Source of the DNA: Candidatus Nitrotoga sp. CP45
Lineage (GTDB): Bacteria; Pseudomonadota; Gammaproteobacteria; Burkholderiales; Gallionellaceae
Direction of reading: 5' to 3'
Assembly: GCA_945874105.1 (NCBI GenBank)
Contig: CAMCFJ010000005.1
Location: 47,460-111,459 of the forward strand
Length of the DNA: 64,000 nt
The notes under the pieces are model-generated. The model was not told the DNA's origin. It did not search any database and worked only from the letters and a program-made list of their open reading frames with translations. A program made the translations under genes and the position numbers. Shown here one piece after another: positions 48,334 through 57,359 of this stretch; position 1 is the stretch's first letter; the number at the start of each line of letters is the position of its first letter.

Positions 48334-48370
48334 ACGACAAGGCCAGCTTAAAGCTGGCCTTGTCGTTTCT
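48334..48370 (+). terminator. Terminator of the secreted protein gene
   Basis: ACGACAAGGCCAGCTT (48334-48349) pairs with AAGCTGGCCTTGTCGT (48351-48366) and is followed by TTCT. The outer ACGACAA/TTGTCGT and the following TTCTGTA match the terminator at 47441; the inner stem bases differ but still pair. Confidence 0.75.
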
Positions 48371-48441
48371 GTAGAACGCATTGTTGCTAAAGGCAATGCT
48401 GAACAAGTCACTTAGAGTCCGCTGTGGTCACCCCGTATCAT

Positions 48442-48610
48442 TTATTTGCCAGCAGGCAGATAGTTGTTCACTAGCATCAAGGCCGTAAATGTCTGGCTGG
48501 CGTTCTTGGCCAAAATTCTGTAGCGCACTTTCGTTTAACCCTTCTATCGTTTGATTACCGCAAAGACGGAGCCGACTCTGGCGCTGATTTTTTTATTCGC
48601 CCCGATTTTT
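48442..48610 (-). pseudogene. IS5-family transposase C-terminal remnant
   Basis: The minus strand reads VFAVIKR, stop, KG, stop, TKVRYRILAKNASQTFTALMLVNNYL, then a stop at 48442. This matches the end of IS5/IS1182-type transposases (VIKRQFGFTKVRYRGLAKN... pattern), with two in-frame stops. Only about 50 codons remain; no inverted repeats were seen. It is a decayed fragment. Confidence 0.65.
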
Positions 48611-49173
48611 TGCTGCGTTATATTTCATCGAGATCACCGCCGGGCTTATGGGTGCGATAGTTGAAGAAGTCGTGGGTTTCAGGCTCTTTTCTGTGGATCA
48701 AATCCTTTTAGTCGGCATATGCTGTACCCATATTTCTGCAATATTCCGTGGTGCGATCATGCTCAAGCCCCTTCATTTTACGGCGCATTTATTACTAAAT
48801 GGAGGCAGCGTTACGCAGCAGACTACGGCGAAATGTGGGTTGGAATTTCTCTGGGTTATTAAATGTGTCCTAAAGTTTCCAGTCATACCGCCGTTACAAG
48901 TACCTGTAAGAAATATATTTTTTACGAGGCTTAACGCCACACGACATTTCGTGGAACAACCTGAAGTATGTGAAGTGAAGATAATTAAGATGTGGTGGGG
49001 TGATATTTTTTAAAACTAAATATTTAGATTCCAATTTAATTTATGGAGCTAAAAATTTTAATCATTGCGCAGTATTGACAATTAAGCGATTCAGGTTGAA
49101 GTAAAAAATAATTTCGAATTAATTGTTGCTGTGTAATAAATAGTTACTTTTTATATAAGGCATTTGGCAAATC

Positions 49174-51159
49174 ATGAAAAATATATCTATATCAAAGAAA
49201 TTGATACTGTTGCTGGCTCTGCCGCTTATTGGGCTGATTATTTTCTCAGCCATTAATGCTCAACAAAGCTATGGTCAGTGGAGAAGTCTTACACAAACAG
49301 AAGCGTTGATGAACTTTGCTGTCGCTATAGGTGACGCTTCGCATAACCTGCAAATTGAACGCGGTGCCACGGCTGGTTTTGTACAGTCCAAAGGTGAGCG
49401 GTTTGCCAATGATCTGCCGGGATATCGCGCCGAAACGGATCAAAAGATAGCGTTGCTCAAGGGCAGTTATTCCCGCCTGAATGCGGCTAGTATGCCGACG
49501 TCCCTCCGCACAACGGTGGATGCCGCAATCAGCAAGCTGGATGGTCTTAAAGATAACCGCGATGCAGCTTCGCAGTTCAGAATCACCGCGCCAGAAGCGG
49601 CCGGTTATTACACCAAGTCCGTTGCCACTCTGCTTGAAATAATGCCGGTGATCACCGAGCAGGCCAGCGACTTGCAAGTAGCCAAACAAATGACGGCGTA
49701 CCTTGCTTTTCTTTATGCCAAGGAACGTTCCGGACAGGAGCGCGCGCTAATGGTGCCGGTATTTACATCCAGCAAAATTGAACCAGCGCAGTATCGGACT
49801 TTTATTGGTCACATCTCCGCGCAGCAGACCCATTTGGATACTTTCGTTAATTATGCGACAGATGAGGCTCGCGTACTTTACAAAACAAAGATGACTGGTT
49901 CATCTGTGGATGAAGTGGACGCCATGCGTAAGGTAGTGATAGAAAAATCGGCTGTGGGTGATTTTGGTATTGAGCCAACCAAGTGGTTTAGCAGCATTAC
50001 ATCCAAGATTAATGGCATGAAGGAAATCGAGAATCTGCTTGCCGAGCGCATAAGATCAGCCTCCGCTTCTGCTGCAGCGAGTGCCCGCACGGCTTTTATG
50101 GCCAGTGCGATATTTGGCTTGCTGGCTATTCTGGTAACAGTGCTGACGGGAATGTTTATCGTCAGAAGCATTGTTACCGAATTGCAATCCTTGCGGGAAA
50201 CTATTGCCCTTATTCAGAGCGACAACAATCTAACGCACCGCATCGAGGTGGAAGGCGAAAATGAAATTGCCGAGACTGGCAATTCCTTCAATCTTCTGAT
50301 TGGCAGTATGCAGGTCATTATTAATAATGTTATCGAAAGTTCCAAGCAGGTTCGTCAGAGTACAACTCAGCTTTCCGCGTCCTCTCTGAAAATTACTCAA
50401 AGTTCGCAGTCGCAGAATGAAGCAGCGGCATCCACTGCTGCTGCGGTAGAGCAGATGACGGTGAGTATTTCGGAAGTGGCGGCAACTGCTGCAGATGTGC
50501 ATAAACTTTCCGAGCAAAGCCTGGAACAAACCAAGAAAGGTAATCAAAGCGCAGAAGTGATGATTCTAGAAATCGCCAGCATTGAAAAAGCGGTGAATCA
50601 GATTGCGGCATCGGTCGGTGACTTCGTGCAAAGCGCGCGCACAATCGCCAGCATGACTCAACAGGTCAAGGATATCGCCGATCAAACCAATCTGCTGGCG
50701 TTGAATGCGGCGATTGAAGCGGCGCGTGCCGGTGAACAAGGACGGGGTTTCGCGGTGGTGGCGGACGAAGTTCGCAAGCTGGCTGAAAAATCTGCGCAAT
50801 CGGCCCGTGAAATCGACAAGGTAACCAGCACGCTGGATATGCAATCCGGCAATGTGGAAAAAGCGATTGAGCATGGCTTGCAGTCATTGAAGTCTACTCA
50901 GCAGCAGATTAACACTGTATCCAGCATGCTGATTCAGGCGGGAGCTTCGGTAACGGAGGTCAGCAGTGGCGTGAGCAATATTGCCGCATCGGTGGATGAA
51001 CAAAGCAGGGGCAGCCATGAAATGGCTCGTCATATTGAAAATATTGCGCAAATGGCTGAGGAAAACTATGCGGCAATCGAGCATGTCGGACAGGACATAT
51101 TACGGCTGGAGAAGTTGGCTGGAGATATGGAGGCCGCTGTGGCCCACTTTAAGGTGTAA
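49174..51159 (+). CDS. Methyl-accepting chemotaxis protein with NIT sensor domain
   Basis: A 661-residue inner-membrane receptor. It has a first helix at about 9-27 and a periplasmic region with the nitrate/nitrite-sensing (NIT) pattern [32 protein letters not shown]. The second helix is at about 309-330, followed by HAMP and a signalling domain with the conserved hairpin tip [34 protein letters not shown]. There is no C-terminal CheR-binding pentapeptide. It is the first gene of the che cluster. The ligand is inferred only from the domain type; related domains bind nitrate or nitrite. Confidence 0.92.
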   Translation: MKNISISKKLILLLALPLIGLIIFSAINAQQSYGQWRSLTQTEALMNFAVAIGDASHNLQIERGATAGFVQSKGERFANDLPGYRAETDQKIALLKGSYSRLNAASMPTSLRTTVDAAISKLDGLKDNRDAASQFRITAPEAAGYYTKSVATLLEIMPVITEQASDLQVAKQMTAYLAFLYAKERSGQERALMVPVFTSSKIEPAQYRTFIGHISAQQTHLDTFVNYATDEARVLYKTKMTGSSVDEVDAMRKVVIEKSAVGDFGIEPTKWFSSITSKINGMKEIENLLAERIRSASASAAASARTAFMASAIFGLLAILVTVLTGMFIVRSIVTELQSLRETIALIQSDNNLTHRIEVEGENEIAETGNSFNLLIGSMQVIINNVIESSKQVRQSTTQLSASSLKITQSSQSQNEAAASTAAAVEQMTVSISEVAATAADVHKLSEQSLEQTKKGNQSAEVMILEIASIEKAVNQIAASVGDFVQSARTIASMTQQVKDIADQTNLLALNAAIEAARAGEQGRGFAVVADEVRKLAEKSAQSAREIDKVTSTLDMQSGNVEKAIEHGLQSLKSTQQQINTVSSMLIQAGASVTEVSSGVSNIAASVDEQSRGSHEMARHIENIAQMAEENYAAIEHVGQDILRLEKLAGDMEAAVAHFKV

Positions 51160-51213
51160 TTACTAAAACAATAATACCGCGCGCTCCCGCGCTTCATCGT
51201 CCAGTTTGTAAAC

Positions 51214-51235
51214 CTCTCACCTTCTGCGGTGAGAG
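51214..51235 (+). other. Hairpin between the receptor gene and cheV
   Basis: CTCTCACC (51214-51221) pairs with GGTGAGAG (51228-51235) with a 6-base loop and no T run, so it is more likely an mRNA processing or attenuating structure than a terminator. Confidence 0.35.
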
Positions 51236-51290
51236 TGAATACGGGGAACGAAGTGTTGAGGAGAGAGGGGTTACAGTAACGGGGTTAGTC

Positions 51291-52247
51291 ATGTCTGAAT
51301 TGCTTAGAAATATAGATGGGCGCACCAAGCTTGCAGGTACCAACAAGTTGGAAATTCTGATGTTCACGCTTGGCTTGGATAATCGCACCGGGCGTTGTGA
51401 AACATTTGGTATTAATGTGTTCAAGGTACGTGAAGTGATGCGTGTACCACCCATTACTCATGCACCAGATATGCCTGGTTCAGTGGAGGGCATGGTAAGT
51501 CTGCGCGGAGTGCTGGTGCCAGTGATCGATTTGGCGAAATACACCGGGGTGCAGACTGACTTGAAACCAGGAATTATGGTGGTCACTGAATACAATGGCC
51601 ACACTCAGGGCTTTTTGGTTGAGGCGGTGGATACCATTTTGCGTCTCGATTGGTCTTCTATGAGGGTGCCGCCGGAAATGCTTAATGCCCAATTGGGCGG
51701 CTTGGTGACTGCCGTCACTGAGCTGGCCGATGGGCGGTTGGTGATGATGATGGATGTGGAAAAAGTGTTGGCTGAAACCGGACATTTTAATGACGAAATT
51801 GCATTGAAGACTGTCAAGCCCTTGGGTGTGCCTGATCGAACGGTGTTTTTTGCCGATGATTCCGCAATAGCGCGTAAGCAGATTATCGGCGCGCTAGAGG
51901 CAATGCAGGTGAATCATATTTCCGCTATCAATGGTCGCCAGGCGTGGGAAGAATTGCAAAGGATTGCCAGCTATGCCGAATCGGCGGGGATACCCGTGAC
52001 TGATTTGGTGCAGGTCATTCTCACCGATGTAGAAATGCCGGAAATGGACGGCTACATGCTTACGCGCAAGATCAAGGAAGACAGGCGTTTCGATACTATC
52101 CCGGTGTTGATGCATTCGTCGCTCTCCAGCGAGTCCAATCAGCAGCTCGGCAAGGCAGTCGGGGTGGATGAGTACGTACCAAAATTTGAACCGAAGAAGC
52201 TTTCGCAGACGCTCGCTCGGCTGCTGACCAGAAACAGAAAGGACTAA
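51291..52247 (+). CDS. Chemotaxis coupling protein CheV, copy 1
   Basis: A CheW-receiver hybrid, 318 residues. The CheW-like domain covers about 20-165 (NKLEILMFTLG, FGINVFKVREVMRVPPITHAPDMPGSVEGMVSLRGVLVPVIDL). The receiver at about 185-318 has an acidic DDS pair, phospho-acceptor Asp in ILTDVEMPEMDGYML and Lys in YVPKFEPKKL. It links the receptor to CheA and may desensitise the system when phosphorylated. It lies 3 bp before the second CheV gene, a tandem paralogue. Confidence 0.93.
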   Translation: MSELLRNIDGRTKLAGTNKLEILMFTLGLDNRTGRCETFGINVFKVREVMRVPPITHAPDMPGSVEGMVSLRGVLVPVIDLAKYTGVQTDLKPGIMVVTEYNGHTQGFLVEAVDTILRLDWSSMRVPPEMLNAQLGGLVTAVTELADGRLVMMMDVEKVLAETGHFNDEIALKTVKPLGVPDRTVFFADDSAIARKQIIGALEAMQVNHISAINGRQAWEELQRIASYAESAGIPVTDLVQVILTDVEMPEMDGYMLTRKIKEDRRFDTIPVLMHSSLSSESNQQLGKAVGVDEYVPKFEPKKLSQTLARLLTRNRKD

Positions 52248-52249
52248 TC

Positions 52250-53227
52250 ATGTCGATTGCCGAATATCAATCACAGTTGGCAGACAGCATGCCACAGTCG
52301 CAAAGTACAGGCGGCCTGTTCGATACCGTGGATGCTAGAGCCAGCCTGGCTGGTTCTAACAAGATGGAGATACTGTTGTTCTCGCTGGGCACTCCGGAAA
52401 CCTTTGGTATCAATGTATTCAAGGTCAAGGAGGTGTGCCGCGCGATGGCGATTACCAAGACACCCAACATGCCGGCTGGTGTAGACGGCATTGTGTCATT
52501 ACGTGGACATATTCTTCCGGTGCTGACCTTGGCTAAATTTATGGGGCTCGAGGGCGCATCGTCGGACGTCCAAAGCACCATGATGGTGGCCGAATATAGC
52601 CGTCATATTCTCGGTTTTCTAGTGCATGACGTAGATCGCATTATTAGAGTTGACTGGGATAAGGTGCGCCCTGCAGACGACATGTTCTCAGGCAACAAGG
52701 ACATGATTACTGCGATCACAGAGTTGCCGGATGGCAAGCTCGTTTCGATATTGGATGTCGAGCAGATTCTTGCCTGCGCATTTGGAGATGATGTGGTGGG
52801 CAGCGTAGATAGGATCGAAAATGGCCATGAATTATGCATCTTTTTCGTGGATGACTCGGCAGTAGCGCGTAAGAAAATAACTGAAGTGCTGGATAAAATG
52901 GGTATCAAAAATTTGCACGCGAACAACGGGCTGGAAGGATGGGAGCGCTTGAAGGGACTGGCCGATACTGCGCAGAGTAGTGGTATGGATTTGCATGATC
53001 AGATTCAAGTGGTGCTCGTAGATGCGGAAATGCCGGTAATGGATGGCTACGTACTGACTCAGCATATCAAGGCGGACAAGCGTTTCGATGGCATCCCGGT
53101 GGTTATGCATTCGTCACTGTCGTCTGATGCCAACCGTGATATGGGAAAACGGGTCGGAGTGGATTATTACGTGCCCAAATTTGATGCGGTGATGTTGAGC
53201 AATACATTGCGGCCTTTGCTGGCTTGA
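52250..53227 (+). CDS. Chemotaxis coupling protein CheV, copy 2
   Basis: A 325-residue CheV with the same layout as the preceding gene: NKMEILLFSLG, TFGINVFKVKEVCRAMAITKTPNMPAGVDGIVSLRGHILPVLTL, then a receiver with FFVDDSAVARK, Asp in VLVDAEMPVMDGYVL and YYVPKFDAV. It differs from copy 1 by a longer Gln/Ser-rich start. With no cheW in the cluster, the two CheV proteins may provide all coupling for this receptor (inference). Confidence 0.93.
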   Translation: MSIAEYQSQLADSMPQSQSTGGLFDTVDARASLAGSNKMEILLFSLGTPETFGINVFKVKEVCRAMAITKTPNMPAGVDGIVSLRGHILPVLTLAKFMGLEGASSDVQSTMMVAEYSRHILGFLVHDVDRIIRVDWDKVRPADDMFSGNKDMITAITELPDGKLVSILDVEQILACAFGDDVVGSVDRIENGHELCIFFVDDSAVARKKITEVLDKMGIKNLHANNGLEGWERLKGLADTAQSSGMDLHDQIQVVLVDAEMPVMDGYVLTQHIKADKRFDGIPVVMHSSLSSDANRDMGKRVGVDYYVPKFDAVMLSNTLRPLLA

Positions 53228-53374
53228 TGAGTCTGAACATGGTTAACGGGATAAGGATAAGGAATAAGGAAAAGGAATAAGAGTAAAAGATAAAAAGATG
53301 TAACACAGCGAATGGTTTTACATTCCTGCCTGTCCATCGTTCCCCTTAGAACTAAAAGCAATTGGAGGTATATC
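53228..53374 (+). repeat. Purine-rich tract before cheY
   Basis: At about 53249-53299 the plus strand is almost entirely A/G, with imperfect repeats of GGATAA and GGAATAA and only T as the interrupting base. The cheY ribosome site (GGAGG) follows at about 53364. The tract separates cheV from cheY; no gene is present. Confidence 0.5.
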
Positions 53375-53764
53375 GTGGTAGATGCAAACATGAAATTTTT
53401 GGTGGTGGACGACTTTTCCACAATGCGGCGTATTGTGCGCAACCTACTCAAGGAGCTTGGTTTTGCCAATGTCCAAGAGGCGGAAGATGGTGTCGAAGCG
53501 TTAAAAAAATTACATAGTGAGAGTTTTGATTTTGTGGTGTCTGATTGGAATATGCCGAATATGACCGGCATTGAACTGCTCATAGCCATCCGTGCGGATG
53601 CAACACTGAAACATTTGCCGGTATTGATGGTGACTGCAGAGGCCAAGCGCGAAAACATTATTGCGGCGGCACAGGCAGGAGCTAGTGGTTATGTTGTCAA
53701 GCCGTTTACTGCCGCCACGCTAGATGAAAAACTGAAGAAAATTTTCCTGACCATGCAAAAGTGA
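53375..53764 (+). CDS. cheY: Chemotaxis response regulator CheY
   Basis: A single-domain receiver of 129 residues that binds the flagellar motor when phosphorylated. GTG 53375, with GGAGG upstream, gives numbering equal to E. coli CheY: Asp12, Asp13 and phospho-acceptor Asp57 ([12 protein letters not shown]), with Lys in [10 protein letters not shown]. Upstream in-frame codons are not used. Its stop overlaps the cheZ region. The phosphatase CheZ and kinase CheA follow. Confidence 0.96.
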   Translation: MVDANMKFLVVDDFSTMRRIVRNLLKELGFANVQEAEDGVEALKKLHSESFDFVVSDWNMPNMTGIELLIAIRADATLKHLPVLMVTAEAKRENIIAAAQAGASGYVVKPFTAATLDEKLKKIFLTMQK

Positions 53765-53772
53765 GTGATGCC

Positions 53773-54534
53773 ATGACTAAGAAAGCAGTTGCAGGACAAG
53801 ATTCAGATGACTTGGAAGCATTGTTTGACAGCATTGTTTCGGCAAGTGATGGCCGTGAAGTAGAGGCTGCCAATATTACGTCGCCTTCGGGTAATAAAGG
53901 GGTGAACCAAAGTGTTGATGCGGGTATCCCATCAGACAATGTAGTAAACAAACTAGGACAATTGACGCGCAAGTTGCATGACACCCTGCATGAGCTTGGC
54001 TATAACAAGGATCTCGAGAAAGTCGCGTCTTTTATTCCGGATGCTCGTGATCGACTGGGTTATGTAGTTACCATGACTGAAAAAGCGGCTGAACGGGTGC
54101 TGAATGCCACTGAAGCGGCGCAGCCTATCATGACAAAGCTTGAGGCCAACTCTCAACTACTGGCGCGGGAATGGCAGCTGCTTTTTGATAAGCAACTTGA
54201 TATTGATCAGTTCAAGAGCTTGGTGACGCAAACCCGTGCTTTTTTGACTGAGGTGCCCAAACAGGCAAAGGCTACCAATGCCTACTTGACGGAAATCATG
54301 ATGGCACAAGATTTTCAGGACTTGACTGGACAGGTCATCAAAAAAATTGTGGATGTGACACAGCAAATGGAAAAGCAACTTGTGGAGTTGCTGGTTGAGA
54401 GCTCGCCACATATGGCTAATCACGATGCGCATGCCGGACTGTTGAATGGCCCGGTGATAAACGCGTCAGGGCGGACCGATGTGGTTACCAATCAGGATCA
54501 AGTAGATGACTTGCTAGAAAGCATGGGGTTCTAA
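53773..54534 (+). CDS. cheZ: Protein phosphatase CheZ
   Basis: Dephosphorylates CheY-P. A long helical hairpin carries MMAQDFQDLTGQVIKKIVD, which holds the active-site Asp and Gln. The C-terminal DQVDDLLESMGF is the tail that docks on CheY. From ATG 53773 the product is 253 residues; GTG 53761 overlapping the cheY stop is an alternative start. It lies 1 bp before cheA. Confidence 0.94.
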   Translation: MTKKAVAGQDSDDLEALFDSIVSASDGREVEAANITSPSGNKGVNQSVDAGIPSDNVVNKLGQLTRKLHDTLHELGYNKDLEKVASFIPDARDRLGYVVTMTEKAAERVLNATEAAQPIMTKLEANSQLLAREWQLLFDKQLDIDQFKSLVTQTRAFLTEVPKQAKATNAYLTEIMMAQDFQDLTGQVIKKIVDVTQQMEKQLVELLVESSPHMANHDAHAGLLNGPVINASGRTDVVTNQDQVDDLLESMGF

Positions 54535-54535
54535 A

Positions 54536-56410
54536 ATGAACGATTTTGCAGGTATGGAAGAATTAATGCAGGATTTCCTGACGGAAGCCTCAGAATTGCT
54601 GTCTGACGTCGACAGTAAGCTGATTGACTTGGAAAAGCAGCCGCATGATCGCGATCTGCTCAACATTATCTTTCGCGGCTTCCACACCATTAAGGGTGGC
54701 GCCGGATTCCTAAATGCGACGGAGCTGGTCACGTTATGTCATCTCACTGAAAACCTGTTCGACAATCTGCGCAACGGTGAGTTGGTTTTGAATGCGGATC
54801 TTATGGACGCGATTTTTGCAGCGACTGGAGAGGTCAGGCTGATGTTTGACGCATTAGCACAATTTAGGCAGCCAGAAGCCGCTCCTCCCCACCTGATTAT
54901 TGCGCTGCACGCCGCCCTGAATGGAGAAGATGTTGTAGTTGAAATGGAGGTGGATATCATCGAATCTGTGGCTGATAACTCTCCTTCTTCATCAGTGGCT
55001 GGTCCAGACTGGCCCGTTTTGTATCAGGCATTGGTGGCGCCTTCATCCGTTCAAGTTCAGGCCGGATCTGATGCGATATCTAATTCAGCTTCTCCTTCAC
55101 CAGCCGCAACGAAGACACCATTGTCCCCTGCAGGCGCCGTGGAAACGTCCCCCCCAGATGTTCGTTCGTTTGGCCGACGTAGCACCGATATCCCAGGTAA
55201 TAAGGCTCCAACTGGCGGTCGCCGCGAAGTTGAGGCGGGCAAGGATAATACAATTCGTGTTGATACTGACCGGCTGGATCAAGTACTCAATCTTTCCGGC
55301 GAAATTGGCTTGACAAAAAATCGCTTGACCCATCTACGCACCGACATTCTGCAGGGGCGATCTGACGCGGTCACATTGCTTGCATTAGACGAGTCAGTCA
55401 GTCAGCTCGATATGCTGGTAGTGAATCTGCAAAATGCAGTGATGAAGACGCGTATGCAACCTATCGGTCGCCTTTTCAATAAATATCCTCGCTTAGCGCG
55501 TGATTTGGCGCGTCAACTCGGTAAGGATGTTGAGTTGGTGTTGACCGGTGAAGAGACTGAGATCGATAAAACCATGATTGAGGATCTTAACGATCCGTTG
55601 GTACATTTGATTCGCAATGCAGTGGATCATGGTGTGGAAAGTTCGGAACAGCGCGCGGCGGTAGGTAAAGCAGCGAAGAGCTTGGTGCATTTAAGTGCTC
55701 AGCAGGAGGGAGATCACATCATTATAAGGATAACCGATGATGGCAAAGGTATGCGTCCCGAGGTGATCCGCAACAAGGCAATTGAGAAGGGAATAATCAG
55801 CGCGGAATCCGCGAGCAGTCTGGATGATGAGCAGAGTTTGAGTTTGATTTTGCTTCCAGGATTTTCAACTAAAGAAGAGATTTCCAGTGTTTCCGGTCGC
55901 GGGGTCGGCATGGATGTGGTGAAAACCAACATTGAGAAGTTGAGTGGCACCATCGGTATTACGTCTGTGCCGGGTAAGGGTAGTGAGTTCACTATTTCAT
56001 TGCCACTCACGTTAGCGATTCTACCGGTGCTGCTGCTGCGTCTCTGCAATCAATCATTTGCAGTGCCACTGTCATTGGTGCGGGAAATCTTATCGGTTCC
56101 ACCGAATGATCTGCAGCAGATAGCCGGCAAAGCCACCATGGTGGTGCGTGGTGAGGTCCTGCCGGTGCTGTCATTGGCCAGCTTGATTGGCTGGGAGCAA
56201 ACTCACAAACCTGAAGTGGGCGTGCTGATGCAGATCGATAAAAACAGTTTTATCCTTTCGGCAGATGGTTTTGCCGGACACGATGATGTGGTGATCAAGT
56301 CATTGGATACTTTCCGGCCCAAGGGTGTGGCAGGCGTGACAATGTCCAGCGAGGGTGAAATTATATTGATCCTGGACATCAAAGAATTGTTTGGTGAACT
56401 ATCCAGGTGA
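54536..56410 (+). CDS. cheA: Chemotaxis sensor kinase CheA (short, no P2 domain)
   Basis: A histidine kinase of 624 residues. P1 (HPt) has the phosphorylated His50 in FRGFHTIKGGAGFL. A Ser/Pro-rich linker of about 100 residues (135-235) replaces the usual P2 CheY-binding domain. P3 dimerisation is at about 240-300, P4 ATPase has NAVDHGVE, DDGKGM and GRGVGMDVVKTNI, and P5 (CheW-like) covers about 480-624. The kinase should work without P2 but with slower CheY phosphotransfer. It is the last gene of the cluster. Confidence 0.95.
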   Translation: MNDFAGMEELMQDFLTEASELLSDVDSKLIDLEKQPHDRDLLNIIFRGFHTIKGGAGFLNATELVTLCHLTENLFDNLRNGELVLNADLMDAIFAATGEVRLMFDALAQFRQPEAAPPHLIIALHAALNGEDVVVEMEVDIIESVADNSPSSSVAGPDWPVLYQALVAPSSVQVQAGSDAISNSASPSPAATKTPLSPAGAVETSPPDVRSFGRRSTDIPGNKAPTGGRREVEAGKDNTIRVDTDRLDQVLNLSGEIGLTKNRLTHLRTDILQGRSDAVTLLALDESVSQLDMLVVNLQNAVMKTRMQPIGRLFNKYPRLARDLARQLGKDVELVLTGEETEIDKTMIEDLNDPLVHLIRNAVDHGVESSEQRAAVGKAAKSLVHLSAQQEGDHIIIRITDDGKGMRPEVIRNKAIEKGIISAESASSLDDEQSLSLILLPGFSTKEEISSVSGRGVGMDVVKTNIEKLSGTIGITSVPGKGSEFTISLPLTLAILPVLLLRLCNQSFAVPLSLVREILSVPPNDLQQIAGKATMVVRGEVLPVLSLASLIGWEQTHKPEVGVLMQIDKNSFILSADGFAGHDDVVIKSLDTFRPKGVAGVTMSSEGEIILILDIKELFGELSR

Positions 56411-56621
56411 GGGTGGGATTAACGGATATGGTTAAAAGGTGCTATGTATTAGTTTCGCTCGATTGATTTTATTATTGCTAGGCGTTTAGCTGGCAATCCC
56501 ACCTAATTTATTCTATTTTATTTAACGGCTGAAGTCTTAATGTACGAGGTGCAAAATTTATAAATTTCCACCACGTTAAATATCTGTTCCCCCTGTTTCA
56601 GAAAGAGTTAGAGCCCGGGAA

Positions 56622-57359
56622 TCACTTATCCAGCCAGATAAATGTTCCCATCCTCCCCGTTACATTATCGCGCCGATAAGAGAAGAAATTTGCGCTGTCT
56701 GTATAGGTGCAAAGACCACCGCCGAATACACGCGTAACACCCAATGCATTCAGGCGCAGACCGGCAAGCTGATAGATGTCGGTGAACCATTTTCCGGGTG
56801 AGCCAGGCACGAAAGCAGCAGCAGCTTGTGGATCCTTGGCAATAAACTCTGCACGCACTTCATCGCCCACTTCGAAGGCTTGCACACCGATTGCAGGCCC
56901 CAGCCAAGCCATGAGCGTAGCGGAAGACACGCCCATGGCATGCACAGTATGTTCAATTACCCCGTCGCACAATCCACGCCATCCTGCATGCACCGCACCT
57001 ACTACACTGCCTTGATCATTGCACAGCAGCACTGGCAGGCAATCAGCTGTCATTACTACACACACCGCGCCTGGGTGCGTAGAGATACAGGCGTCGGCCT
57101 CGGGCCAACATTCGGCCCGTGCCGCATCAGCTACGACCACACCATGCACTTGCTTAAGCCACACCGGCTCGCTTGGCAACATTGGTTCCAGCAGCATGCG
57201 ATTGCGCGCTACGGCTAAAGGCGCATCGCCTACGTTACTGCTGAGATTGAGAGTGTTATAGGGAGTAGCACTTACTCCTCCGTTGCGTGTTGTTTGTAGC
57301 GCCCTGACATTTTTTGGAGCAGGCCAGTCAGGGATAAGGCAATGCTCAAGCAGATTCAT
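56622..57359 (-). CDS. pgeF: Purine nucleosidase-type laccase-domain protein PgeF/YfiH
   Basis: A 245-residue YfiH-family protein. Members have been linked to editing of L-Ser mis-incorporation in peptidoglycan precursors and to purine nucleoside phosphorolysis. The metal motif is CVVMTADCLPVLL with VHAGWRGL, and LGPAIGVQAFEVGDEV and YRRDNVTGRMGTFIWL close the domain. The start overlaps the rluD stop by 14 bp, the usual rluD-pgeF pair. No clear terminator was seen. Confidence 0.93.
   Translation of the reverse strand: MNLLEHCLIPDWPAPKNVRALQTTRNGGVSATPYNTLNLSSNVGDAPLAVARNRMLLEPMLPSEPVWLKQVHGVVVADAARAECWPEADACISTHPGAVCVVMTADCLPVLLCNDQGSVVGAVHAGWRGLCDGVIEHTVHAMGVSSATLMAWLGPAIGVQAFEVGDEVRAEFIAKDPQAAAAFVPGSPGKWFTDIYQLAGLRLNALGVTRVFGGGLCTYTDSANFFSYRRDNVTGRMGTFIWLDK

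Larger units (their letters stand above)
48315..49173 (+). other. Region before the chemotaxis cluster
   Basis: About 860 bp with a terminator (48334), an IS5-type transposase remnant (48442-48610) and an AT-rich stretch with the control region of the receptor gene. A 121-codon ORF at 48648-49013 shows no protein-like pattern and is not called. Confidence 0.5.

Noticed and set aside
48648..49013. 121-codon plus-strand ORF before the receptor gene
   Set aside because: Composition is not protein-like, there is no ribosome site, and it runs through AT-rich control DNA.
51214..51235. Terminator between the receptor gene and cheV
   Set aside because: The stem is good but lacks a T run; listed as a hairpin only.
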